Of a stretch of 34,608 nucleotides of DNA, positions 16,433 through 25,322 are shown piece by piece. The notes beneath the pieces are model-generated. The model ran no database searches. It had not been told where the DNA came from and was given only the letters and a program-made list of their open reading frames with translations. Every line of letters starts with the position of its first letter. Within the stretch, counting starts at the first letter, position 1. Source of the stretch: Chloroflexota bacterium (lineage in GTDB: Bacteria; Chloroflexota; Anaerolineae; Aggregatilineales; UBA2796); assembly GCA_003695215.1 (NCBI GenBank), contig RFIM01000097.1, forward strand, positions 1 to 34,608. The letters are read 5' to 3'. A program made the position numbers and the translations under genes.

Positions 16433-18910
16433 ATGCTTATGTCTCATGCTGCTGAGCCGAGCGCTTATGCCGAACTTGCTATCTACCAGGCGAACGTGCG
16501 GCGCACTTTTCATTACGCTGTGCCCGAGGATTTGCCCGTTGAAGTCGGGCATTTAGTGCAGGTCAGCTTCCGCACAGGTCTCTCACAAGGTATCGTCCTA
16601 GCGCTGAGCGCTGAAAGCCCTGTGCAGCGCGCCAAGCCGATTCAAGCTATCATCGTGCCCGAGCCTGTGGTCACGCCGACTCAGATCGCCTTCGCGCGCT
16701 GGTTAGCTGATCACACGCTCAGTCCGATCGCCAGCTGCTTATGGCTGATGCTGCCGCCTGGCATCGCTAAGCGCAGCGGCGTGCGCTACCGCCTTGCTGA
16801 GCCTGAGAGCGAGTGCCCGCCTGAAGGCACGACGCTCGCGGCGCAAGTCATTGCGCTGCTGTGTCGGCGCGGCGCAATGACGGCTAGGCAACTCGACCGC
16901 GCGCTGCCGAATCGGGCCTGGCGCGAAGCAATACGCCCATTGTTGGCAAATGGACGCATCCTGAGCGAGCCGATCCTGCCTGAGCCTGATGCGGAAGCGC
17001 ACACGGTGCGCACAGCCCATCTGTTGGTCGCAATGGAGCGCGTGCCGCTGCTCGTCCAAGAGATGGCGCGCAGCCCTAAGCAGGCAGCAGCGCTCTTGAG
17101 CTTAGCCGAGCAAGGCGGCAAGTGCGCTGTGAGCGATCTTCTGCGCGACTCAGGCGCTAGCCTGCACGCGTTGCGCCAACTTGCCGCCAAAGAGCTGATT
17201 GAGATCGTCGAAGAGGAGCGCTACCGCGATCCATTGGCGTCGCGGCACTATCCGCCGCAACCTATACCAACCTTGACAGCTGAGCAGGAGGCCTGCTGGC
17301 AGGCCATTCGCGCCGCGCAAGATGGCGAAGGCGGCGCCTTCCTGCTGCACGGCGTGACAGGCGCGGGCAAGACTGAGATTTACTTGCGCGCCATTGAACA
17401 CGCGCGGGCTCAGGGCAGGCAAGCGCTAGTGCTAGTGCCTGAGATCGCGCTTGTGGCACAGACGGTCAGCCGTTTTGCTTCGCGCTTTCAAGGGCAAGTC
17501 GCGGTCGTTCACAGCGCGCTGAGCGATGGCGAGCAATACGATACTTGGCGCCGTGCGCGCCAAGGTGAGATTGGCGTGGTGATCGGCGCGCGCTCAGCGC
17601 TCTTCACGCCTTTGCCTGATATCGGCGTGATCGTGATCGATGAAGAGCATGATGAGAGCTACAAGCAATCGCCGCCGTTGCCGCCGCCTTATTACCACGC
17701 GCGCGAGGCCGCGCTCGCGCTGATGCGCCTGCAGCGTGGCGTGGTGATTCTCGGCTCTGCTACGCCTGATGTCGTCACTACTTTCCGCGCCAGGCGCGGC
17801 GAACTGACCTATCTGCGCTTGCCGAATCGCGTGGTCATCTCCCATGAGCGCACCACAGCTGCATCTGAGGCGATTGCGGCGCCGTTGCCGCCTGTGACCG
17901 TCGTAGATATGCGCCAAGAGTTGCGCACAGGCAACCGCAGCATCTTCAGTGCCGCGCTGCGGCAAGCGCTCCAAGAGACTCTGGCGCGCGGCGAACAGGC
18001 GCTGCTCTTTTTGAATCGGCGCGGCGCAGCAACCTTTGTGCTATGCCGCGATTGCGGCTATGTGGCGCGCTGCCCTGACTGCGATATCCCGCTCACCTTC
18101 CACAAACACGGCCAGAGCGGTCAGCTGGAATGCCATTATTGCGGCTACCAAAGTACGGCGCCACAACGCTGCCCGCAATGTAACAGCGCGCGCATCCGTT
18201 ATTTCGGTGCAGGCACAGCTAGTGTAGCTGAACAGGTTGAGAGCGAATTCCCTGGCGCGCGCGTGTTGCGCTGGGATCGCGATACAGCGCAGGTGCGTGG
18301 CGCACACGAGGCCATCTGGGCGCGCTTTGCCGCAGGCGAAGCGGACGTGCTGGTCGGCACGCAGATGATCGTCAAAGGGCTAGATTTGCCGCGCGTCACG
18401 CTCGTCGGCGTGATCCTGGCTGAGACGGCGCTCAGCCTGCCCGATTACCGCGCTGCTGAGCGGACTTTCCAATTGCTGACTCAAGCGGCCGGACGCGCAG
18501 GGCGCAGCTCGCGCGGCGGCAAAGTCATCCTGCAGACTTATCAGCCTGAGCACTATGCCATTCAAGCGGCCGCGCATCACGACTATGAGACGTTCTATGA
18601 GCGCGAGCTGGCATATCGCCGCCTGCTGGATTATCCGCCTTATAAGCGCCTAGTGCGCTTGCTCTTCAGCGCGCCTAATGCTGCTCAGGCACAGCGCCAG
18701 GCGCAAGAAGCTGCTGGCGTGCTGCGCGCGCGTATTCTTGCGGAAAAATTGACCGCCACACGCCTGATCGGACCGACCACAGCGCCCTTCGCCAAGCTTG
18801 ACGGCGTGTACTACTGGCATGTCCTTGCGCGCACTACCGATCCATTGCGGCTGATCGGCGAGCCTGCTGCTCATTGGATCGTCGATGTTGATCCGACCAA
18901 CACGCTCTGA
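16433..18910 (+). CDS. priA: Primosomal protein N' (replication restart helicase)
   Basis: LLHGVTGAGKTEIYLRA, VIDEEHDESYKQ, zinc cysteines CRDCGYVARCPDCDIPLTFH...CHYCGY...CPQC, VLVGTQMIVKGLDLPRVTLVG, QAAGRAGR. Start 16433 or 16439 preferred over 16397. Confidence 0.95.
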   Translation: MLMSHAAEPSAYAELAIYQANVRRTFHYAVPEDLPVEVGHLVQVSFRTGLSQGIVLALSAESPVQRAKPIQAIIVPEPVVTPTQIAFARWLADHTLSPIASCLWLMLPPGIAKRSGVRYRLAEPESECPPEGTTLAAQVIALLCRRGAMTARQLDRALPNRAWREAIRPLLANGRILSEPILPEPDAEAHTVRTAHLLVAMERVPLLVQEMARSPKQAAALLSLAEQGGKCAVSDLLRDSGASLHALRQLAAKELIEIVEEERYRDPLASRHYPPQPIPTLTAEQEACWQAIRAAQDGEGGAFLLHGVTGAGKTEIYLRAIEHARAQGRQALVLVPEIALVAQTVSRFASRFQGQVAVVHSALSDGEQYDTWRRARQGEIGVVIGARSALFTPLPDIGVIVIDEEHDESYKQSPPLPPPYYHAREAALALMRLQRGVVILGSATPDVVTTFRARRGELTYLRLPNRVVISHERTTAASEAIAAPLPPVTVVDMRQELRTGNRSIFSAALRQALQETLARGEQALLFLNRRGAATFVLCRDCGYVARCPDCDIPLTFHKHGQSGQLECHYCGYQSTAPQRCPQCNSARIRYFGAGTASVAEQVESEFPGARVLRWDRDTAQVRGAHEAIWARFAAGEADVLVGTQMIVKGLDLPRVTLVGVILAETALSLPDYRAAERTFQLLTQAAGRAGRSSRGGKVILQTYQPEHYAIQAAAHHDYETFYERELAYRRLLDYPPYKRLVRLLFSAPNAAQAQRQAQEAAGVLRARILAEKLTATRLIGPTTAPFAKLDGVYYWHVLARTTDPLRLIGEPAAHWIVDVDPTNTL

Positions 18911-18917
18911 GAAAAAC

Positions 18918-18941
18918 AAGGGACGCCCATGGGCGTCCCTT
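18918..18941. terminator. Perfect palindrome AAGGGACGCCCATGGGCGTCCCTT between convergent priA and hsp20
   Basis: 10-bp stem with 4-nt CATG loop; the minus strand continues GTTTTTC, so it is an intrinsic terminator for hsp20 and possibly bidirectional. Confidence 0.8.
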
Positions 18942-18953
18942 GGAGCGGCGCGC

Positions 18954-19433
18954 TCACTCGCTCTTCTTTCCGCCGCTGAGCAGATTCTTGACCTTGACGG
19001 CGATCTTCTGGATCGGGCTGGGCTTCTGCTTGGGCAGCTTAATGGTCAGGATGCCATCTTCTAGCGTCGCCTCAGCCTTATCGGCCAGCACATCCTCAGG
19101 CAAGGCTACGCTGCGCGCAAACTTGCCATAGCGCATCTCGCGGATGTGCCAGTTGGCTTGCTTATCCTCGCGCTCGGCTTTGGTCTCAGCGCTGATGGTC
19201 AGCAGGTTGCCCTGCACGCTGATATCAATCTCATCCTGCTTGAAGCCCGGCAGCGCTGTGCGGATAGTGACGCTGTTCTCATCGCTGGTCATGTCCACAG
19301 CCAATGTGGCCACATCAGGCAAGCGCGGCGTTTCCCAGCTGATCGGCATGAGCGCGTTCATCATCGAGCGCATCCGCTCCATCATCCGATCCATTTCCTC
19401 GAACGGATTGTAATCACGACGAATGAGCGACAT
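18954..19433 (-). CDS. Hsp20/alpha-crystallin small heat shock protein
   Basis: NPFEEMDRMMERM, alpha-crystallin segment TIRTALPGFKQDEIDISVQGNLLTISAE, GKFARSVALPEDV, LEDGILTIKLPK. Confidence 0.95.
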   Translation of the reverse strand: MSLIRRDYNPFEEMDRMMERMRSMMNALMPISWETPRLPDVATLAVDMTSDENSVTIRTALPGFKQDEIDISVQGNLLTISAETKAEREDKQANWHIREMRYGKFARSVALPEDVLADKAEATLEDGILTIKLPKQKPSPIQKIAVKVKNLLSGGKKSE

Positions 19434-19590
19434 AGCCGAATACCTCCTATTGGGCTAGCTTTTAGGTTCGCAACCTGAGGTGCAGCCTTGATGCTTCTCT
19501 TGCGCGCCTCAGCGTTGCTTATCTGCCCACAGGTATACGCCATACGCATAGGAAGAACACAAGAGAGACGCTAATCTTTCGTAAGAAAGG

Positions 19591-21063
19591 CTATCGTGTG
19601 GCCTTACGTCGAGTCTCGCCGAAGACGACCTTGCCCGACTGATCGTTGATGAACGCAAGGCGCATGTCACCATCGACTTCGGTCAGCTGAGCGATCCAGA
19701 CGGGTAGGAGCGCGAGCGAGAAGATCATGTTGGTGATTTGCGTCGTCGTGCGCTTCACCCGTGAGACCTGCATGCCATGCTGGTTGCGCGCCTGATCGGT
19801 CACTTCGTAAGGATACTTGCGGCGCATTTGCGCTGTGACCAAGCTGCGCGCTTCTAGCGAAGCCTTATCCAGATCGAGCGTATAAAGCTCAGCCGGATAT
19901 TCTGCCAGCCACTTGGGCGCGTAGTTCACGGCGCGCTGCATATCGAAGGGCGCTAGCTGAATCAACGAGTGCATTGGCGGCGCTTGCACAGCAGGAATGG
20001 CCACGTTGCCTACCATATCTTGCCAAGTCTGGCTCTCGCCGATAGGCACGCCTTGGACAATGTGCGTCTGCGAGACCTTCACAAAGGCATCAAAGAGCCA
20101 GAACGGCACGTAAGCGCCTTCTATGGCCATGTGCGCGATCTGGTTCGTGTTGAACAAATTTGCCAGGCGCTGGCCTGGACGCTGCAAGGCGCGGTCGATC
20201 ATAGCGCGGACTGCCTCGGGCGTGTGCCGAAAAGGCAGGATGAAATCAGGCTGCACAAATGAGCGCAGCACATCGCTGATCATCACGCTTGTGGCGCCAC
20301 AAAAACGGCATTGCACCGAGAGTTTGTTTGCAAGCAGGGTATGCTCTGCACCGCACTGTTGGCAAATCATGATTCGAGTGCCAACTTTCCAGCGGTGCGG
20401 CTGCGTCTTGCGCTCCAGCAGCGATAAGATCAGCAGATTGGCGCTATCCGTGCGCCTTTCTCGCTCCGCTTCAACGAAACCGCAGAAGCTGCACTCAACC
20501 AGCCCGAGTCGCTCGTTCAAGCTCAAAGTGCCGCCGCAGATGCGGCACAACAGCGCTTTGGCGTGCCCTTGAACGCTCTCAGCGCGCGCCTCTTGCGGCT
20601 GCGCTTCAGCATACACGCTTTCGGATATCGGCAAGCCCTGATCCAACTTCTTGAGCAGATGAATTGCCTCAGTGTGCACAGGCTCATAGGCAAGGACGAT
20701 CTCCAAATGCTCGCGCTGCACTGCAGGATTAGGTGAGCTCTTGGCGACCCATAAGTGCGCGTCCACAAAATCGCGCTGATATTCACAGGCGCGCAAGAAA
20801 GCCTCCAGAGCGCCTTCCATGTTACCCTGATTGAATAGCTCCCGCCCTGTGCGGAAAGCCGCCAAGGCGCGCGGTAAAATCTCACCCTTGTAGGTCAGCG
20901 GCAGATGTGCGCTCAGTGGACGCGCCTCAATTTCCTGGCGCTTAGCTTCCAGCTGACTGATTTCATCAGGGCGTACGTAGGCACAGTGCCTGCAGTACAC
21001 TTTGCCTGTAGCAAAATCCAATGTCAGACGCTGGCCGCACACAGGGCAGGTGAAATTCGCCAT
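19591..21063 (-). CDS. Multi-zinc-ribbon protein with TPR-like segment
   Basis: CPVCGQRLTLDFATGKVYCRHC; CRICGGTLSLNERLGLVECSFC; CQQCGAEHTLLANKLSVQCRFC; TPR-like AFRTGRELFNQGNMEGALEAFLRACEYQ. Start MANFTC (21063) preferred to 21141. Confidence 0.8.
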   Translation of the reverse strand: MANFTCPVCGQRLTLDFATGKVYCRHCAYVRPDEISQLEAKRQEIEARPLSAHLPLTYKGEILPRALAAFRTGRELFNQGNMEGALEAFLRACEYQRDFVDAHLWVAKSSPNPAVQREHLEIVLAYEPVHTEAIHLLKKLDQGLPISESVYAEAQPQEARAESVQGHAKALLCRICGGTLSLNERLGLVECSFCGFVEAERERRTDSANLLILSLLERKTQPHRWKVGTRIMICQQCGAEHTLLANKLSVQCRFCGATSVMISDVLRSFVQPDFILPFRHTPEAVRAMIDRALQRPGQRLANLFNTNQIAHMAIEGAYVPFWLFDAFVKVSQTHIVQGVPIGESQTWQDMVGNVAIPAVQAPPMHSLIQLAPFDMQRAVNYAPKWLAEYPAELYTLDLDKASLEARSLVTAQMRRKYPYEVTDQARNQHGMQVSRVKRTTTQITNMIFSLALLPVWIAQLTEVDGDMRLAFINDQSGKVVFGETRRKATR

Positions 21064-21134
21064 ACGATCAACCTCCGCGCCTTCAATTGTAGTGCATCTT
21101 TTGCTGAACGGCACGCGCCATAATCGCCAATAAA

Positions 21135-21163
21135 TTGACACTGTGCCATTCTCTTTTTACAAT
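21135..21163 (+). promoter_or_regulatory. Predicted promoter of the CHAT gene: TTGACA - N17 - TACAAT
   Basis: TTGACA 21135-21140, TACAAT 21158-21163. Confidence 0.75.
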
Positions 21164-21213
21164 CTGCGCTCAGCGTGAAAATCGGACTCTCGGCGGCGGA
21201 AAGGCGACGCACT

Positions 21214-23367
21214 ATGGCGACGCAGGAATACCTCGATTTTGAGCTGACTATTGAGGCGCTCCCTAACGATCAGCTGCGCGTGACACTGGCGAATTCGCCC
21301 GTCGGCTCAGCTACAGTGGACGTGCCGAATCCGATCACGCCCGCCGAAGCCGAGCGGATTATCAAAATCCTCGACGGCACGAGGCGCGTGCCGCGCGACG
21401 AGGCAACGCGGGCTGCGCGCGTCTTCGGCGAAAAGCTCTTCAGCGCCGTCTTCAGCGGGCAAATCTACGGCGCTTACCTGGCTAGCCGTGCGCAAGCGGC
21501 TGAGCGCGGCCTGCGCCTCCGCCTGAACTTGGATAAAGCCGAAGCGCTCTACGACCTGCCCTGGGAATTGTTGCACGATCCCTCGAGCGATTATCTGGCG
21601 CTCTCACGCCAGACGCCGATCGTCCGCTATCCGCGCGTGATCGACGTTCGCCCTGTGGTCGAGATCAGCCTGCCGCTGCGCGTCTTAGTGCTGATCAGCA
21701 GCCCGAGCGATCAAGCAGCCTTGGATGTCGAAGCGGAGTGGCGAAGCCTGCAAGAGGCAACTGCCGATCTACGCCAACGCGGCTTGTTGGAACTAGAGCG
21801 CGTAGATGATGCACAGCTGATCGTCTTGCAGCGCAAGCTGCGCAGCGGCGTGAGCTATCAAATCTTCCATTACATCGGTCACGCTACCTTCGATGAGCGC
21901 AATGCGGTCGGCATGTTGGCTTTTGAGTCGCCGCGCACTGAGCAAACACAGCTTGTCAGTGGCGAGGAATTGGCGCGCGAGCTGGTTGAACAAAACAGCA
22001 TTCGGCTCGTGGTGTTGAACGCCTGCCAAAGCGCGCGCCAGGTACACAACAATCGGTTCTCGGGCATCGCCTCAAGCATTATGGCACGCGGCGTGCCTGC
22101 TGTCGTGGCGATGCAATTCCCGATCAGCGACGAAGCGGCGCGCATCTTTGCCCATGAGTTCTACCGCGCGCTCTCGGAAGGCTATCCGATTGAAGCGTCT
22201 GTGGCAGAAGCGCGGCGCGCCATCAAAAGCGAGCTGGGAAACCTTGAATGGGCGACGCCTGTGCTGTTCCTGCGCGCTCAAAGTGGCGTCCTCTTCCCAA
22301 AGCGGCGCACCTTCACTGAGCGCCCATCTTACGGCGGCCTGCGCGAGGCTTTGCTGCGCCCGCGCGTGCTGCTAGGTTTGGCCGCATTGCTGATCGTCGC
22401 TTTGGGCTTGGTCAGCCTGCTGAGCAGTCTGTTTGGCGGCCTCAGCGCGCCGACGCCTGCATCACCGAGCACGCCTGTGCCTATCATCGCCACATTCACG
22501 CCAACGCCTGATGCGCCACGCAACGTCGATCTGGTCATCACCCGTGTGCGCTTCCTGCCCTCGAACCCAGCGCCTGGCCAAGCAGTCACAGTCGCTATTG
22601 AGTTGCAGAATAACGGCACAAGCGACTCAGGCCCGTTCGATTGGGTCTGGTTTGATACGAACGCCGAAGCTGAGAATGCCACGCCTGCCTTGCGCGGCAC
22701 AGTTGCCAATTTGAGCCCGCGCGCCAAGACAACGGTCATTGGCACTTATCGCTTCGGCTGGTGGGGAACCTACCTGACCACAGCTTGGGTCAATCCTGAC
22801 AATCGCGCGCCTGAGTCCAACATCTTCAACAACTTTGTGCCGCGCACGCTGAACACTGGCAGCGAGCCGTTCACAGTCGATTTCTCGCGCCTACCTGACG
22901 ATTCGCTGCTGGAAGCGGGCGTCCTGCGCGGCGATGAATTCGACAAGTGGCTGCTGAGAATGCGTGTCGAGACGGACGGCAATGCTGAATGCAGCGCTGC
23001 TGTGCTGCTGCTCACACTAATGGATGACCTGAATCAGATCACCACAGGGCTGCCAAACGCGCCACAGCGCTGTGCCAACCTGCCCGTGATCTTTGAGCTG
23101 AGCCAGCCATCTGAGTCGCCGCGCCTGCGCAGCGTGCTGATCGAGTTCTTGCCAACAGCGCAAGGCGAATACACACTCGAGGTGCGCGCTGCCGATAACA
23201 GCGTGCAGCGCCGCGAGACCTTGCGCGTGCAGCCAGGCGAAGTCGGCGTGCCTAAGACGCTCAGCGTCACGCTCGATGGCGCGGCGCGCCTTGCCCTGCG
23301 CGTGCCCGAGAACGCTCGGACTATCATCCGCCGCTTGACGCGCACTATCACACCGACTCAACCTTAG
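21214..23367 (+). CDS. CHAT-domain (caspase-like) protein with TM segment and CARDB-like extracytoplasmic region
   Basis: GHA and NACQSA catalytic motifs (YQIFHYIGHATF; LVVLNACQSAR), PWELLHDP; TM LLGLAALLIVALGLVSLLSSLF; APTPASPSTPVP linker; CARDB-like VDLVITRVRFLPSNPAPGQAVTVAIELQNNGT. Start 21214 fits the predicted promoter and GGCGGAAAGG RBS. Confidence 0.87.
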   Translation: MATQEYLDFELTIEALPNDQLRVTLANSPVGSATVDVPNPITPAEAERIIKILDGTRRVPRDEATRAARVFGEKLFSAVFSGQIYGAYLASRAQAAERGLRLRLNLDKAEALYDLPWELLHDPSSDYLALSRQTPIVRYPRVIDVRPVVEISLPLRVLVLISSPSDQAALDVEAEWRSLQEATADLRQRGLLELERVDDAQLIVLQRKLRSGVSYQIFHYIGHATFDERNAVGMLAFESPRTEQTQLVSGEELARELVEQNSIRLVVLNACQSARQVHNNRFSGIASSIMARGVPAVVAMQFPISDEAARIFAHEFYRALSEGYPIEASVAEARRAIKSELGNLEWATPVLFLRAQSGVLFPKRRTFTERPSYGGLREALLRPRVLLGLAALLIVALGLVSLLSSLFGGLSAPTPASPSTPVPIIATFTPTPDAPRNVDLVITRVRFLPSNPAPGQAVTVAIELQNNGTSDSGPFDWVWFDTNAEAENATPALRGTVANLSPRAKTTVIGTYRFGWWGTYLTTAWVNPDNRAPESNIFNNFVPRTLNTGSEPFTVDFSRLPDDSLLEAGVLRGDEFDKWLLRMRVETDGNAECSAAVLLLTLMDDLNQITTGLPNAPQRCANLPVIFELSQPSESPRLRSVLIEFLPTAQGEYTLEVRAADNSVQRRETLRVQPGEVGVPKTLSVTLDGAARLALRVPENARTIIRRLTRTITPTQP

Positions 23368-23381
23368 GAAGAGCTGTTCCC

Positions 23382-24671
23382 ATGAGTCAATTGCCCGCCT
23401 CCCTTGAGATTCGCCCGTTGAATCGCCCGATAGACGCTGTGATCAGCGTGCCTGGCTCTAAGAGCATCACGAACCGCGCTTTGCTCTTGGCGGCACTAGC
23501 CGAAGGCGAGAGCGTCTTGGAGAACGCGCTCTTCAGCGAAGATTCGCAATGGTGCAGCCAGGCGTTGCAACGTCTGGGTATCTGTGTGCAGTCGGAGCCA
23601 GAGGCAGCGCGCTTTGTGGTCAATGGGAAAGGCGGCTACTTCCCTGCAGCCTACGCTGACCTGTTCGTTGGCAACAGCGGCACCACAGCGCGCTTTCTGG
23701 TGGCAGCGGCGACGCTCGGCGGCGGCACCTATCGCTTTGACGGCGTGCCGCGCATGCGCCAACGCCCAATCCGTCCGCTTTTGGCAGCTTTGCGCCAACT
23801 GGGCGCGCACTTCAGCTTCGAAGGCGAAACTGACGCCTTCCCACTGATGGTTCACGCCGTCGGCTTGAACGGCGGCACAGCGACGCTCGAGGCGACCGAT
23901 AGCAGCCAGTACGTCTCAGCCTTGTTGCAAGTAGCGCCCTACGCGCGCCGCGATGTGAGCTTGACCTTGACAGGCGAAGTCGTCAGCGAGCCGTACATCG
24001 AGATGACCTTGCGCATGATGGCGCAGTTCGGCGTGATTGTTGATAAGAAAGATTATCGGAACTATCGCGTGTGTGCAGGGCAGCGCTATCGAGCGCAGCG
24101 CTATGTAATCGAGCCTGACGCCAGCAACGCAACTTATTTCTTCGCCGCTGCTGCCTTGATCGGCGGGCGTGTGCGCGTGCCGTATCTCTCTGCTGACTCG
24201 CTACAAGGCGATGCGCGCTTCGTGGATGTGCTGGAGCGCATGGGCTGCCAAGTCGAGCGTGCAGCCAATTATCTTGAAGTGCGCAGCTCAGGGCAGCTGC
24301 GCGGCGTGGACGTTGACCTGAACGCTATGTCTGATACAGCGCAGACCTTGGCGGCAATTGCGCCGTTCGCCAGCTCGCCAACGCACATTCGCAACATCGG
24401 TCATATTCGCCACAAAGAGACCGATCGGATCGCAGCTGTGGCCACTGAGCTGCGCAAGCTCGGCGCGCAAGTGGAAGAGAGCGCCGATGCGCTGACCATC
24501 TATCCTTCCGTGCTGCAGCCGACTGAGATCGAGACCTATGACGATCATCGCATGGCAATGGCGTTCTCGGTCACGGGTTTGGCGCTTGGCGGTGTGCGCA
24601 TCAAAAATCCTAGCTGCACGGCCAAGACATTCCCTGATTACTTCAAGCGATTTGAGGCGCTCTACGGATGA
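23382..24671 (+). CDS. aroA: 3-phosphoshikimate 1-carboxyvinyltransferase (EPSP synthase)
   Basis: VPGSKSITNRALLLAALAEG, FVGNSGTTARFL, GVPRMRQRPI, IRNIGHIRHKETDRI, YDDHRMAMAF. Confidence 0.97.
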   Translation: MSQLPASLEIRPLNRPIDAVISVPGSKSITNRALLLAALAEGESVLENALFSEDSQWCSQALQRLGICVQSEPEAARFVVNGKGGYFPAAYADLFVGNSGTTARFLVAAATLGGGTYRFDGVPRMRQRPIRPLLAALRQLGAHFSFEGETDAFPLMVHAVGLNGGTATLEATDSSQYVSALLQVAPYARRDVSLTLTGEVVSEPYIEMTLRMMAQFGVIVDKKDYRNYRVCAGQRYRAQRYVIEPDASNATYFFAAAALIGGRVRVPYLSADSLQGDARFVDVLERMGCQVERAANYLEVRSSGQLRGVDVDLNAMSDTAQTLAAIAPFASSPTHIRNIGHIRHKETDRIAAVATELRKLGAQVEESADALTIYPSVLQPTEIETYDDHRMAMAFSVTGLALGGVRIKNPSCTAKTFPDYFKRFEALYG

Positions 24672-25315
24672 ATCGCTTGTTTGAGACGCTGCGCGGCTTG
24701 ATCGGCCGTTCGCATAGTGAAGCGCCAAAGCCTGCCACGCCTGAGAGGCCTAGCCTCCTGACAGGTTTTGAGGCGCGCTTGGCGACGCTCTACCATTATG
24801 CGGAGCAAGCCGCTGCTTACGAGCGCGATCTTGAAGCGCGCCTTGCCGAAGCGCAAGGGCACATGGATCAGCTTGAGGCGACTGTTGAAGCCATGATCGC
24901 GGCCGGCCGCGATCGCGAGGCTTTCGAATACTTACGGCTGGCTGCGCGTTTGCGTCCTCAGCGCGACTTGTTGGATCACGAGCTGCGCGCCTTCCAGACT
25001 GTCGCTGCTGAGCTACAACGCCGTGTGGCGCTGCTGATGGACAATCGCGCAGCTGCACAGCGCATCGCACAAGATGTAGCGGCGAATGCACAGGCGGCGC
25101 GCACGCTTGAGCGCGTCCTGAACCAGCTGACGCGCTATTTCGTGATGCTCGACCGTGTGGCGAAGGCGCGCCGCCGCGAACTGCCGAATCGCCTTGCGCT
25201 CGCCATGACTCGCGTCATCGACGATCGGCAATTGGACTTGGAATTGGCGAATTACGTCTTGCAGCGCCGCCGCACTCTGAACGCTGGTCGTCCTGCTCAG
25301 CCTGTTGAGGAGTGA
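24668..25315 (+). CDS. Predicted coiled-coil protein of unknown function
   Basis: ATGA overlap with aroA; long charged alpha-helical sequence ([39 protein letters not shown]). Confidence 0.75.
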   Translation: MNRLFETLRGLIGRSHSEAPKPATPERPSLLTGFEARLATLYHYAEQAAAYERDLEARLAEAQGHMDQLEATVEAMIAAGRDREAFEYLRLAARLRPQRDLLDHELRAFQTVAAELQRRVALLMDNRAAAQRIAQDVAANAQAARTLERVLNQLTRYFVMLDRVAKARRRELPNRLALAMTRVIDDRQLDLELANYVLQRRRTLNAGRPAQPVEE

Positions 25316-25322
25316 CCTTACG

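Noticed and set aside
19434-19590. Search for CIRCE (TTAGCACTC-N9-GAGTGCTAA) upstream of hsp20
   Set aside because: No match by eye.
19577-19590. Small hairpin CTTTC-GTAA-GAAAG after the zinc-ribbon gene
   Set aside because: Only 5 bp with no T-tract; too weak to call a terminator.
21214-23367. Calling the CHAT region a CRISPR-linked or gasdermin-type defence system
   Set aside because: No gasdermin, Cas7-11, effector or other defence genes are adjacent; the neighbours include aroA. Only the architecture is unusual.
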